This document shows positions 43,082-51,698 of a DNA stretch of 59,515 nt, piece after piece. The first letter of the stretch is position 1. Every line of letters starts with the position of its first letter. A model generated the notes under the pieces. The model made no database searches. It was given only the letters and a program-made list of their open reading frames with translations, and was not told where the DNA came from. The DNA comes from Butyrivibrio sp. (GTDB lineage: Bacteria; Bacillota; Clostridia; Lachnospirales; Lachnospiraceae). The translations under genes were made by a program, and so were the position numbers. The DNA is taken from contig JAEEXE010000015.1 in the NCBI GenBank assembly GCA_016291375.1, forward strand, positions 1 to 59,515, given 5' to 3'.

Positions 43082-43651
43082 TTATTCAAAGGATATTTCT
43101 CCTGTTTCAAGGTACTTATTATATGAATTCTTAAGCTTGGAAGCAACCGAACAAAGGATAGCTCCGCCGATCACATAAAGAAGTCCCACAGGTCTTCCGG
43201 TTGTATATATGCCAACGACAAGCGAGATAATTCCAAGTATCAATACTCCTATCGCTGCCCCGAGGCTCTTGGTCTTTCTAAGTACGATTCCAAGAACAAG
43301 CATAAGAACTCCGTCGATAGGAACGAAAGCTATTGAAAGCTCAAATATTATATTTATTACTCCCATAATGATCAGGAAAATCGTCCAGCCGTTTATTGTG
43401 CTGTTTGCCTGATTAAACTCAGGCATCTCAAACAGCTCTTTTTTGGTCATCATAGGACCGATAGTCTTTGCCGTCCCAGTATATACAACCTCCGGATTTC
43501 CTACAGGCTCATTTCCCGAAAATGCTCCTACGTTGTCAACTGCTTCAACCAGCTGTTCAACAACCATATCATCACCCATAAGCGGCTGACCGCAATTTAC
43601 GCAAAAGCTCGCTCCCGGGCTATTCTCCATCCCACATACGCTACATTTCAT
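43082..43651 (-). CDS. Zinc-ribbon membrane protein
   Basis: 189 residues. N-terminal zinc ribbon KCSVCGMENSPGASFCVNCG (two C-x-x-C), an acidic linker (25-75), then four helices: WTIFLIIMGVINIIFELSIAF, VPIDGVLMLVLGIVL, GAAIGVLILGIISLVVGIYTTG and VGLLYVIGGAILCSVASKL. The same architecture (ribbon plus helices) occurs at 20562-21167, though the membrane domain differs. It follows sigH by 60 bp. AAGGAGAA precedes the start. Function unknown. Confidence 0.8.
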   Translation of the reverse strand: MKCSVCGMENSPGASFCVNCGQPLMGDDMVVEQLVEAVDNVGAFSGNEPVGNPEVVYTGTAKTIGPMMTKKELFEMPEFNQANSTINGWTIFLIIMGVINIIFELSIAFVPIDGVLMLVLGIVLRKTKSLGAAIGVLILGIISLVVGIYTTGRPVGLLYVIGGAILCSVASKLKNSYNKYLETGEISFE

Positions 43652-43711
43652 ACTTTTTTCTCCTTATGTTAAGGGAATTATAACATGTTTGTATGAAAAT
43701 GCAACATCTTT

Positions 43712-44338
43712 CTATTTCTTCAGATACTTCTTAAGCTTAGACTTTATCCTCTGCATGGCGTTGTCGGTTGATTTTTCATCCCTTCCAAGCACGGCAGAAA
43801 CTTCTTTTACGCTCATGCCTGTTATATATAAGTCAAGAACCTGGCGTTCAAGGTCGCTGAGATCGCGTTCGATTGCTTTTTCAAGATCTTCGAGATTCTC
43901 TCTTTCGATGACCTGCTCCTCAGGGATTGAGCTGGAATCCGATTCAAGCACGTCCTCAAGCGCAACTTCGCTATCGTTTGCACTGTCCTTGTTATCAGCA
44001 TAAAGAGAAATATAGCTGTTAAGGGGCGCATGTTTCTTCCTTGCAGAAGCTTTTATCGCCGAATACATCTGCCTTGAAATGCACAGATCGGCAAATGTGG
44101 CAAAACTTGCATCTCTCCCTATATCATAGTCTCTTATAGCCTTGAAAAGACCTATCATACCTTCCTGTATCAGGTCATCTCTGTCAGCCCCAAGTATGAA
44201 CATGGATGCAGCTTTTTTGCGAACAAGGTTCTTATATTTATCCATAATAAAATCCATGATGCCGGATTCTGCGTCCCCGGCATCATGGAACTTTACTATA
44301 AGCTGTTCATCGCTTTGTCCTTCATAGTTGTTTTTCAT
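43712..44338 (-). CDS. sigH: RNA polymerase sigma factor SigH (sigma-30)
   Basis: 208 residues. Region 2 has MDKYKNLVRKKAASMFILGADRDDLIQEGMIGLFKAIRDYD and ASFATFADLCISRQMYSAIK. Region 4 has DLSDLERQVLDLYITGMSVKEVSAVLGRDEKSTDNAMQRIKSK. The spelling is SigH-like; Bacillus SigH turns on early sporulation and competence genes. Its place after cysS-mrnC-rlmB is the classical locus. It starts 3 bp after the rlmB stop with GGTGAG upstream. YacP/RAE1, usual between rlmB and sigH, is absent. Confidence 0.92.
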   Translation of the reverse strand: MKNNYEGQSDEQLIVKFHDAGDAESGIMDFIMDKYKNLVRKKAASMFILGADRDDLIQEGMIGLFKAIRDYDIGRDASFATFADLCISRQMYSAIKASARKKHAPLNSYISLYADNKDSANDSEVALEDVLESDSSSIPEEQVIERENLEDLEKAIERDLSDLERQVLDLYITGMSVKEVSAVLGRDEKSTDNAMQRIKSKLKKYLKK

Positions 44339-44341
44339 AGC

Positions 44342-45091
44342 TCACCCAAGTCTCTGTCTTACTATCTCAAAAGCCAAAACTCCGCATGCTACCGAAGCGT
44401 TAAGCGAATCAATATCACCCTTCATTGGAATAGATGCTATCATATCGCAGTTTTCTTTAACAAGTCTTGAAACGCCGCTTCCTTCGTTTCCTATAACCAA
44501 ACCAATAGACCCCTTAAGATTGAGGTCATACATTCTGGTTCCGCCCATATCTGCACAAACAAACCACATACCTCTGTCCTTAAGTTCTTCTATTGTCTTA
44601 ACTATATTGGTAACCTTGGCAACAGGTGTATAGTTTATTGCACCTGCAGAAGCCTTGGCAACAGTCGCTGTAAGTCCAACCGCTCTGTGCTTGGGAATAA
44701 TAACTCCGTGAGCACCTGCAAGATTAGCAGTTCTGATAATAGCTCCAAGATTGTGTGGATCCTCGATGTTATCAAGAATAATGATAAAAGGATCTTCATT
44801 TTTGGCTGCCGCTCTTTCAAAAATATCTTCTATCTCAGCATACTCATAAGCTGCGGCATATGCTATAACCCCCTGATGTTTACCTGTCTCGGAAAGCTGG
44901 TCGAGCCTTTCCTTTTTTACAAAATTAACCAGCGTATCCTTGTGCTTTTTGGCTTCTCTAAGGATAGTCTGTACCGGTCCATCCTTACAACCTTCAAGTA
45001 CAAAGAGTCTGTCTATAGTCTTACCTGATCTAAAAGCCTCAAGAACAGCATTTCTGCCCTCTATCAGCCTGTTCTGAATCTGTTCTTCCAT
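44342..45091 (-). CDS. rlmB: 23S rRNA (guanosine-2'-O) methyltransferase, TrmH family
   Basis: 249 residues. N-terminal L30e-like substrate domain (IEGRNAVLEAFRSGKTIDRLFV, then VNFVKKERLDQLSETGKHQGVIAYA). C-terminal SPOUT knot: IILDNIEDPHNLGAIIRTANLAGAHGVIIPK, FVCADMGGTRMYDL, LVIGNEGSGVSRLVKENCD and IPMKGDIDSLNASVACGVLAFE, which are the three TrmH motifs. A 7-bp hairpin (ATATCAT and complement) precedes its ribosome site. Between mrnC and sigH, as in Bacillus. Confidence 0.93.
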   Translation of the reverse strand: MEEQIQNRLIEGRNAVLEAFRSGKTIDRLFVLEGCKDGPVQTILREAKKHKDTLVNFVKKERLDQLSETGKHQGVIAYAAAYEYAEIEDIFERAAAKNEDPFIIILDNIEDPHNLGAIIRTANLAGAHGVIIPKHRAVGLTATVAKASAGAINYTPVAKVTNIVKTIEELKDRGMWFVCADMGGTRMYDLNLKGSIGLVIGNEGSGVSRLVKENCDMIASIPMKGDIDSLNASVACGVLAFEIVRQRLG

Positions 45092-45172
45092 TTCAATTCC
45101 TCATATCATAAATAAAATGATATATATTATCCCTTGGACCTGCAAAAACTACTTAAGTCACGCGCAGGCTCC

Positions 45173-45607
45173 TTATATATCAAGTGACAGCTTCTTGATT
45201 CCTAGCTCTATAAGCTCACATATTCTGTCCATATTGTCAGTAAGATACAGGTATCCCACAACAGCCTCAAATCCCGTAGCATCAAGGTAGTCCATGGTAG
45301 TGGCGTTCTTGGCCTTGGTATGAGGTTTGGAATTGCGGCCTCTTCTGTAAACATCGGCCTCCTCTTCAGTAAAATCATCCATGAGAGCCTTGACAAATGC
45401 AGCCTGCGTGCCTGCTTTTACGATATCACTTGCTCTTTTATGGAGTTTATTCACAGCCGTATTACCCTTGTTTACAAGAATTGATCTGATGATAACATCA
45501 AAGATAGCATCTCCTATGTAAGCAAGTGTAAGAGGTGAATATGTCCTTATATCCTTACTTTCTATGCCAAATCGTGCATTTAGGTAATCATTTAAATGAT
45601 CTGCCAT
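45173..45607 (-). CDS. mrnC: Mini-ribonuclease III
   Basis: 144 residues, an RNase III catalytic domain without the double-stranded RNA-binding domain. Signature LTLAYIGDAIFDVIIRSIL holds the catalytic acidic residues; EEADVYRRGRNSKPHTKAKNAT and YLDATGFEAVVGYLYLT hold the second acidic site. Matures 23S rRNA ends. It starts inside the end of cysS (16-bp overlap), so it is translationally coupled. Confidence 0.95.
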   Translation of the reverse strand: MADHLNDYLNARFGIESKDIRTYSPLTLAYIGDAIFDVIIRSILVNKGNTAVNKLHKRASDIVKAGTQAAFVKALMDDFTEEEADVYRRGRNSKPHTKAKNATTMDYLDATGFEAVVGYLYLTDNMDRICELIELGIKKLSLDI

Positions 45608-47013
45608 TTTACTCCCTCACGAGTATCCTTGATCTCAACTCCTTTTTGAAGAAGCTCATCGCGGATAGCGTCAGCGGTTGCAAAGTCTTTTTCCTTCTTG
45701 GCTGCTGCTCTTCTCTCAATCGCATCAAGAATATAAGCCTCAAGTTCAGGATCTACACTCTTTTCTTCCTTGGACGCTGCTGCATGTCCCAGAAGGTCAA
45801 GTGAAAGCACCTTATCAAAGCTCTTAACAAGCTCAAGCTTGGTAGCGTCGGTAGTATCAGCCTTTAACACATCATAAAGAAGTGTGATTGCCATTGAAGT
45901 ATTAAGATCATCTGATACAGCATCTCTGAACTTGTTTTCAAAATCAGTTACAACAGCGCTGTCAACGTTTCCGTCATCCTTAAGCTCTGCGATTCTCTTA
46001 ATAAGCTTATTAAATGCTCCCGTCACGTTATCAAGCGCCTCATAAGAAAATTCGAGAGGCTTACGATAATGAGACTGCAAACAGAAGAATCTGTACACAA
46101 GCGGATCGTAGCCCTTCTCCTTAAGAACGGAAACCGTAAGTACCGCGCCCTTGGATTTGGACATCTTTCCTGATTTATCATTTAAGTGATTGCTGTGGAA
46201 CCAGTATTTGCACCACTCATGTCCGAGATAACTCTCTGACTGCGCAATCTCATTGGTGTGATGAGGGAAAATATTATCTACTCCGCCGCAGTGGATATCA
46301 ATATACTCACCAAGGTGCTTCATGGAAATGCATGAGCACTCAATGTGCCAACCGGGATATCCAACGCCCCAAGGGCTGTCCCACTTAAGAGCCTGAGCTT
46401 CAAACTTGGACTTGGTAAACCAAAGTACGAAATCCGTCTTGTTTCTCTTGTTGGTATCCTCCTCAACATCGTCTCTTACGCCGACCTGAAGCTGTTCCTT
46501 TTCAATATCGGAAGAGAAAACATAATAATCTTCAAGCTTACTTGTATCAAAATAAACATTGCCGCCCGCAACATAGGCATATCCCTTTTCCAAAAGAGTC
46601 TCTACCATATGAATAAACTCAGGAATACAATTTGTAGCCGGTTCTACAACATCGGGGCGCTTGTTTCCTACAGCATCGAAATCCTTAAAGAAAGCATCAG
46701 TATAGAACTTGGCAATCTCCATAACGCTCTTGTGCTCTCTCTTTGCACCTGCTAGCATCTTATCTTCACCTGTATCCGCATCTGAAGAAAGATGTCCGAC
46801 ATCAGTGATATTCATAACACGCTTAACATCATATCCCGCATACATAAGCGATTTGATAAGCACGTCCTGCATAATATATGTGCGGATATTACCGATATGA
46901 GCATAATGATAAACAGTAGGTCCGCAGGTATACATTGTAACCTTGCCCTCTTCTCTGGGCTCAAAATCCTGAATTGTTCTTGTAAGAGTGTTATAAAACT
47001 TAAACGATGCCAT
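45592..47013 (-). CDS. cysS: Cysteinyl-tRNA synthetase
   Basis: 473 residues, class I synthetase. CGPTVYHYAHIGNIRTY contains the HIGH-type motif; GKMSKSKGAVLTVS contains KMSKS. Zinc ligands are Cys in MYTCGPT and in WHIECSCISMKHLG plus His in FPHHTNEIAQSE. C-terminal anticodon domain includes AAAKKEKDFATADAIRDELLQKGVEIKDT. It follows ispF by 75 bp and overlaps mrnC. Confidence 0.97.
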   Translation of the reverse strand: MASFKFYNTLTRTIQDFEPREEGKVTMYTCGPTVYHYAHIGNIRTYIMQDVLIKSLMYAGYDVKRVMNITDVGHLSSDADTGEDKMLAGAKREHKSVMEIAKFYTDAFFKDFDAVGNKRPDVVEPATNCIPEFIHMVETLLEKGYAYVAGGNVYFDTSKLEDYYVFSSDIEKEQLQVGVRDDVEEDTNKRNKTDFVLWFTKSKFEAQALKWDSPWGVGYPGWHIECSCISMKHLGEYIDIHCGGVDNIFPHHTNEIAQSESYLGHEWCKYWFHSNHLNDKSGKMSKSKGAVLTVSVLKEKGYDPLVYRFFCLQSHYRKPLEFSYEALDNVTGAFNKLIKRIAELKDDGNVDSAVVTDFENKFRDAVSDDLNTSMAITLLYDVLKADTTDATKLELVKSFDKVLSLDLLGHAAASKEEKSVDPELEAYILDAIERRAAAKKEKDFATADAIRDELLQKGVEIKDTREGVKWQII

Positions 47014-47088
47014 TTATTTCGTATCTCCTTGATAAAGAAAAATCTATTCTCATGTCATATGATAATGGATATTGTCGCAACATGCAAT

Positions 47089-47640
47089 TTACTGCCCACA
47101 ACCGCCGCAACAGCCGCCATTACTGTCAGCACCCGTATTAAAAGTAACGTTTGTGGTGTGAAGCTCAATAGGACTTGTCAAAAGACATATCGCCTGAGAC
47201 GAGATTCCCTCTCCGCTTCCGGTAAATCCAAGCCCCTCCTCAGTCGTTGCTTTTACATTTATCTGTGACAGTTCAATTTCAAGCGCATCCGCTATGATCT
47301 GCCTCATTGCGTCAATATGTGGCCTCATCTTGGGCGCCTGCGCAATTATTGTAGCGTCAATATTCTCTATTAGATAGTGATTCTCCGCCAGCATCTTGCC
47401 CACTTCTTTAAGAAGTGCCACGGAATCAGCTCCCTTGTACTTAGGATCCGTATCCGGAAAATGCTTACCGATATCTCCAAGAGCTGCTGCTCCCAAAAGC
47501 GCATCCATAATGGCATGTAGTAAAACATCCGCATCAGAATGCCCAAGAAGTCCCTTTTCATAAGGTATCTTAACACCGCCGATTATAAGGTCTCTGCCCT
47601 CCACAAGGCGATGCACATCATAACCCATTCCTATATGCAT
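47089..47640 (-). CDS. ispF: 2-C-methyl-D-erythritol 2,4-cyclodiphosphate synthase with Cys-rich tail
   Basis: 183 residues. MEP isoprenoid pathway enzyme. Zinc site [19 protein letters not shown] (Asp-x-His), [21 protein letters not shown] with the third His, and [15 protein letters not shown] match. A usual IspF ends near [12 protein letters not shown] (about 155-158 residues). This one has about 25 more, ending [10 protein letters not shown], an unusual Cys/Gly tail. GGAGG precedes ATG 47640. In the alaX-azlCD-ispF-cysS line. Confidence 0.93.
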   Translation of the reverse strand: MHIGMGYDVHRLVEGRDLIIGGVKIPYEKGLLGHSDADVLLHAIMDALLGAAALGDIGKHFPDTDPKYKGADSVALLKEVGKMLAENHYLIENIDATIIAQAPKMRPHIDAMRQIIADALEIELSQINVKATTEEGLGFTGSGEGISSQAICLLTSPIELHTTNVTFNTGADSNGGCCGGCGQ

Positions 47641-47653
47641 ATCAATCCTCCGA

Positions 47654-47962
47654 TCAAAAACTTAGAAAGAGCTCCACTATAAACGCCGCTGCGCACGCGC
47701 AACCGGCAACTGTCAAAAGACTCTTTTTATTAAATGCAAGTATCATGGCAACCGCAAATCCAATAACAGATGATATCCAATAATCCGTTGCGGATAATAT
47801 TGCGGGAAAAGTCATTGCTGCAAGCGTCGCATAGGGCACATAGTACAAAAATGACTTGATAAACTTACTCTTAATCTCTTTTCTGATAAGAGTAAGAGGA
47901 AGTGCTCTGATCGCATACGTCACAACAGCCATAAGAAGGATGTACTGATAAACCTTACTCAT
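47654..47962 (-). CDS. azlD: Branched-chain amino acid exporter subunit AzlD
   Basis: 102 residues from ATG 47962, with GGAGGGTGAAG upstream inside azlC; the ORF start two codons earlier is a GTG. Three to four helices: [43 protein letters not shown] and [28 protein letters not shown] is typical of AzlD. Small partner of AzlC in exporting branched-chain amino acids. It overlaps the azlC end by 8 bp. Confidence 0.88.
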   Translation of the reverse strand: MSKVYQYILLMAVVTYAIRALPLTLIRKEIKSKFIKSFLYYVPYATLAAMTFPAILSATDYWISSVIGFAVAMILAFNKKSLLTVAGCACAAAFIVELFLSF

Positions 47963-48671
47963 CTTCACCCTCCTTAATCGGTGCTATCAATGAAGCCACC
48001 GCAGCAACTGCCACAGTTACAATTATAATCCTAAATCCGGATGAAATGTTGCAAATAACGGGAGTATAGGTGAAAACAGTTGAGAATAACATTCCAGCTG
48101 CTACAACCGCCATTACCGCATTACTCGTTCTGGTATCCGGAACAATGATCGCAATAAACATACCATATATGGCAAGTCCCAGGCAACTGATAAGTCTGTG
48201 AGGCAAAACCTCCCCTGCCATCGCTCCAAGAAGAGTTCCGAGAATCCAGCCAAATACAGAGACAAAGATTAGCCCATAAGAATACAATGGATACAGTTTA
48301 CCCTTTCTAAGGATACTCATACCAAAGATCTCATCCGTAACACCGTAGGATATTCCAAGTCTGTGTCCCAAAGAAAGCTCAGGATCGATCTTCTGCGAAA
48401 GAGCTGCAGACATTAGCATATATCTAAGGTTAATAATAAACTGCAACACCATAAGCTCAATAAAGCTTCCCTGGGCCGCGATTATGGATAGAGCCGAGAA
48501 CTGTCCGGCACTTGTGACATTAAGTAAAGACGTCATAACCGACTGAAAAGGCGTCATTCCAATTTTGGAACTCTCTATTCCAAAGGCAAAAGACACCGCT
48601 ATATAACCAAGGCAGATAGGAATTGCATCCCTGCATCCGTCCCTGAAATCACTCATTTTCCCAACATACAT
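47955..48671 (-). CDS. azlC: Branched-chain amino acid exporter subunit AzlC
   Basis: 238 residues from ATG 48671. A TTG at 48680 and an ATG at 48656 are other options; the ribosome site (AGAGG) fits 48671 best. AzlC motif: GCRDAIPICLGYIAVSFAFGI, FQSVMTSLLNVTSAGQFSAL and FIINLRYMLMSAALSQKI, then GISYGVTDEIFGMSI. About seven helices. Forms the exporter with AzlD. 10-20 bp after alaX and overlapping azlD, so the genes are coupled. Confidence 0.88.
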   Translation of the reverse strand: MYVGKMSDFRDGCRDAIPICLGYIAVSFAFGIESSKIGMTPFQSVMTSLLNVTSAGQFSALSIIAAQGSFIELMVLQFIINLRYMLMSAALSQKIDPELSLGHRLGISYGVTDEIFGMSILRKGKLYPLYSYGLIFVSVFGWILGTLLGAMAGEVLPHRLISCLGLAIYGMFIAIIVPDTRTSNAVMAVVAAGMLFSTVFTYTPVICNISSGFRIIIVTVAVAAVASLIAPIKEGEDE

Positions 48672-48690
48672 TTTGTTCAAAACCTCTGAA

Positions 48691-49887
48691 TTATAAATTA
48701 TTGCATATATTAAGCACTTGCGAAATATCAGAAGCTGCGATATTCCCCTGTATCATAGCGCTACTACCGCCGCCCTTTACGTCAAAAGATGCTTTGAGAG
48801 CATCAAGTGCGTTCTTACAATCTCTCTTTTCCGTTCCCGAAGCGATAATAAATCTATAACCTGCGTCATCACCTGCAAAGATGCCACAGTATCCGGCATG
48901 CTCCTTAGCAAGATTATTTACCGCCTTGCGCATAAGGACCTGATCAAAATCTTTTTCTTTTACCAAAAAGACATTTGAAAGCCCCTTATCAATTCCCAAA
49001 AGCTCGTACTCCATTAATTTATCATTGGCATTTACAAGCCTGTTCTTAAGGCTGTCATTATCTTCAAAAAGCTTATTAACAGATGTGATCACCTTATCCG
49101 AGGATGTTGTGAATCTCCCTGAAAGCTTAGAAAGGATCTCATGCTCATTATCCAGATACAAAAGAGCTCTCTCACCGCATAGAATACTGACTCTGACGCC
49201 CTTCTTATAATTCTGAAGCCCCACAACCTTTAATAAACCGATCTCTCCCGTATGCTCAACGTGAGGAGCACAGCAGGCGCAGCAATCATACCCTTCAACA
49301 GTAACTATCCTGACATCCCCGGTAAGTTCCTTCTTGCTGCGATAATCTATACTATCCAGCTTATCCTTATCGGGAAATTCAGCTATGACCTTAACGTTCT
49401 CCCAGATTGCTCTGTTGACCGCAAGCTCAATGTCCTTAATATCAGCAGGTGTAAGAACACCACTGTAATCCATGGTGACTTCGGAATCGCTTAGATGAAA
49501 GCCAACATTATCATATCCAAATCTTTTGGAAACAATTCCGGAAAAAATGTGCTCTCCCGTATGCTGCTGCATATTGCTGAATCTGTGTTCCCAGTCAATC
49601 TTACCCGTAACGTTAGATCCAGCAACCAAAGCTCCATCAGTAATATGCCTTATGATAGTCTCATTGTTTTCCTCGGAGATTGAGGTATGAAGCACATTGA
49701 CAGTATTACCTGTATTATCAGTAAGTACCCCTACATCGGAAGTCTGTCCGCCCTGCTCAGGAAAAAAAGCCGTCTTATCAAGGATAATCTCATATTTGCC
49801 GTCAGAAGCCGCGTCACAAGAGACAACAACAGCCTCAAACTCTTTTATATATGCACTTTCATAGTATAGTTCTGTCGTTTTGTTCAT
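48691..49887 (-). CDS. Alanyl-tRNA editing protein, AlaX-L type
   Basis: 398 residues from ATG 49887 (49899 would add four residues). Removes Ser or Gly wrongly attached to tRNA-Ala. The AlaRS-like editing domain has AFFPEQGGQTSDVGVL, HxxxH zinc motif MQQHTGEHIFSGIV and the Cys-x-x-x-His motif CACCAPHVEHTGEIGLLKV. A C-terminal DHHA1 domain follows (ALDALKASFDVKGGGSSAMIQG). No strong ribosome site is seen. Its 177-bp leader contains several small hairpins, including CTCG...CGAG before TTTTT. First of the operon alaX-azlC-azlD-ispF. Confidence 0.88.
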   Translation of the reverse strand: MNKTTELYYESAYIKEFEAVVVSCDAASDGKYEIILDKTAFFPEQGGQTSDVGVLTDNTGNTVNVLHTSISEENNETIIRHITDGALVAGSNVTGKIDWEHRFSNMQQHTGEHIFSGIVSKRFGYDNVGFHLSDSEVTMDYSGVLTPADIKDIELAVNRAIWENVKVIAEFPDKDKLDSIDYRSKKELTGDVRIVTVEGYDCCACCAPHVEHTGEIGLLKVVGLQNYKKGVRVSILCGERALLYLDNEHEILSKLSGRFTTSSDKVITSVNKLFEDNDSLKNRLVNANDKLMEYELLGIDKGLSNVFLVKEKDFDQVLMRKAVNNLAKEHAGYCGIFAGDDAGYRFIIASGTEKRDCKNALDALKASFDVKGGGSSAMIQGNIAASDISQVLNICNNL

Positions 49888-50054
49888 AGCAATAAACATT
49901 TTATCACAAAGAAAGCCTTTGGGATATTACGGAATGAAAAACTCCTCGCACACGAGCGGAATTATGAAGCAATTAAACTTCATTTTCGTGATGTGCACAT
50001 CCACAGCGGAGCGTCTTTTATATCATTGGGAAGCAATTTCCATTTGATATAAAA

Positions 50055-50077
50055 AGAGACTGCATCATGCAGTCTCT
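50055..50077 (-). terminator. Terminator overlapping the CarD-like stop codon
   Basis: AGAGACTGCAT (50055-50065) and its complement ATGCAGTCTCT (50067-50077) form a hairpin; read on the minus strand TTTTT follows. The TGA at 50067-50065 and the last codons (Glu-Thr-Ala) are inside the stem. Confidence 0.8.
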
Positions 50078-50583
50078 AATGGTAGATGTGATAGTTCAGT
50101 AATCACTCTGTCCTTAACTATATCTTTTTCTGTTTTAAGGGCAAAAGCCATTTCGGTATAAAGAAGCTTTTCAGCGATATTCAAGTATTTTTCATTCAGA
50201 GCGGCAAACTTCTTACCCTCGGATTCACGAACTGCCTTGATCTTGTGTAATGACTTTACAAGGCACATCATCTCTTCGGCGATATTTCTCTTGATAATCT
50301 CAGAGATTGCGGGCTCTGCCTTCTTCCCCTCCGGAAGATCCAGCTCCTCAACGTCTTCAATATCAACAATAAGTTCTTCGGCACAGTCAGCGCTCATCAC
50401 TTCGCGGACCTTATCATCGGCTCCATCAACAGGAACATAGATAACACTGCCCGCATCGACAGCAGAAACCATCATGTAATACTGTCTCTCATTTCCCCTC
50501 TCAAGAAACGACGGTACCAATATCTCACGTACCTTGCACAAACCATGGTTACCATAAATTACGCACTCTCCTACATTTAACAT
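50065..50583 (-). CDS. CarD-like transcriptional regulator
   Basis: 172 residues. The N-terminal CarD/CdnL/TRCF RNA-polymerase-interacting Tudor-like domain is LNVGECVIYGNHGLCKVREIL, RQYYMMVSAVDAGSVIYVPVDG and DKVREVMSAD. The C-terminal helical domain has KAEPAISEIIKRNIAEEMMC and FAALNEKYLNIAEKLLYTEMAFAL, as in CarD. In mycobacteria CarD steadies the open promoter complex; here the target is unknown. AAAGGAGG precedes ATG 50583. Monocistronic, with a terminator overlapping its end. Confidence 0.85.
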   Translation of the reverse strand: MLNVGECVIYGNHGLCKVREILVPSFLERGNERQYYMMVSAVDAGSVIYVPVDGADDKVREVMSADCAEELIVDIEDVEELDLPEGKKAEPAISEIIKRNIAEEMMCLVKSLHKIKAVRESEGKKFAALNEKYLNIAEKLLYTEMAFALKTEKDIVKDRVITELSHLPLETA

Positions 50584-50701
50584 ATTGTTCCTCCTTTATC
50601 CCAAAAAACAATCTGCTATTCGTACTGAAAGCGCTTTCACCAAAGAACAAAAAAATTTTACTCGCAGAATTCTCGCGAGAGACGAATTCATTATATCATA
50701 A

Positions 50702-51259
50702 TTAAACTTTTTTTGTAAGTTCAAAATCCCCTTTAGTAAGTACGTTCACTTGCTCTATCCGCACCTCATCAAGTAGCTTAACTTCGCACTTTTCATTGAT
50801 ATGATGAGGTTTAAACCCGCACTTTTCCTGCACTCTTTTGGACTGCTCGTTTCCGCAAAAATAAGCGCAAAAAATTTTATCAAGCCCCAGATCCACAAAG
50901 CCGTGTCTTATCACTTCACTCGCCGCCTCAGTTGCTATTCCCTGCCTCCAATACGGGTATCCTACCCAGTATCCAAGCTCAGCTTCTCCCTTGTTGGTGG
51001 CATTTCGGCTGCTATCCGAAAATGTAAGCCCGATACTACCTATAGGCTCGTTATTTCCGCCCTTTAGACAAATGGCATATACCTCGTCCTTGGCAAGTAC
51101 AGTCCTAATGACAGCAAGGCTGTAGTCTTTGCTCTTGTGAGCAGGCCATCCTGCCGCAGGTCCAACTCTTTTGTCTTTGGCATATTTAAAGAGGACTGAA
51201 GCATCATCTTCAGTCCATCCTCTTAATATCAGTCTCTCGGTCTCAAGTATCATACTCAT
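50702..51259 (-). CDS. RimJ/RimL-type GNAT acetyltransferase
   Basis: 185 residues from ATG 51259, two bases after the stop of the preceding gene (TGATATG). A start at 51304 would overlap it. GNAT motifs: LETERLILRGWTEDDASVLF, GYWVGYPYWRQGIATEAASEVI and FVDLGLDKIFCAYFCGNEQSKRVQEKCGFKP. This group acetylates N termini or small amines; the substrate is unknown. Third gene of the EAL operon. It ends without an obvious terminator. Confidence 0.85.
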   Translation of the reverse strand: MSMILETERLILRGWTEDDASVLFKYAKDKRVGPAAGWPAHKSKDYSLAVIRTVLAKDEVYAICLKGGNNEPIGSIGLTFSDSSRNATNKGEAELGYWVGYPYWRQGIATEAASEVIRHGFVDLGLDKIFCAYFCGNEQSKRVQEKCGFKPHHINEKCEVKLLDEVRIEQVNVLTKGDFELTKKV

Positions 51260-51260
51260 A

Positions 51261-51698
51261 TCACACGCTCGTATAGGTAAATCCTGTTCTTGTTTTAAAT
51301 GCATCGAATGACTTTTTGAAAAGAATCATATAAGCACTCTCTTTATGAACGGCTTCCGCCGTAAGATAAAAGATAACACGGCCGCTCTTTATGTCCCATT
51401 CTATGTCATGTTGCGGATCGAGGGCATCTATGTCTTTAAAAGACAGACCGTATTTTTCTCTGCAAAAATCATCTCTGTTGTCCATATTCATGGTAAATTC
51501 AATGATCTTCCCCTTAAATTTAAGCATAGCATCAAGCTGTTCAAGCATTATCTGCTGAGCAACATTAAATGCGTTGATCTCATATCCCACAAGGCGCATA
51601 TCGGAGATAATCCTGTTAAAATCAGCACTGGTACTGATAAAAGGATCAACCTTGTCTTCACCGCAGCCAAATACAGCATCATATAATCCTTCGTTCAT
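51261..51698 (-). CDS. Protein of unknown function coupled to an EAL gene
   Basis: 145 residues, soluble, no signal. Start ATG overlaps the upstream EAL gene stop (ATGA, 51695-51698), and its own stop is TGATATG with the next gene, so all three are translationally coupled. Predicted as mostly helical then beta (MRLVGYEINAFNVAQQIMLEQLDAMLKFKGK, then DIEWDIKSGRVIFYLTAEAVHKES). I do not recognise the family. Confidence 0.7.
   Translation of the reverse strand: MNEGLYDAVFGCGEDKVDPFISTSADFNRIISDMRLVGYEINAFNVAQQIMLEQLDAMLKFKGKIIEFTMNMDNRDDFCREKYGLSFKDIDALDPQHDIEWDIKSGRVIFYLTAEAVHKESAYMILFKKSFDAFKTRTGFTYTSV

Noticed and set aside
49888..50054. A T-box riboswitch in the alaX leader
   Set aside because: Several hairpins exist but there is no T-box sequence (AGGGTGGNACCGCG) or specifier loop.
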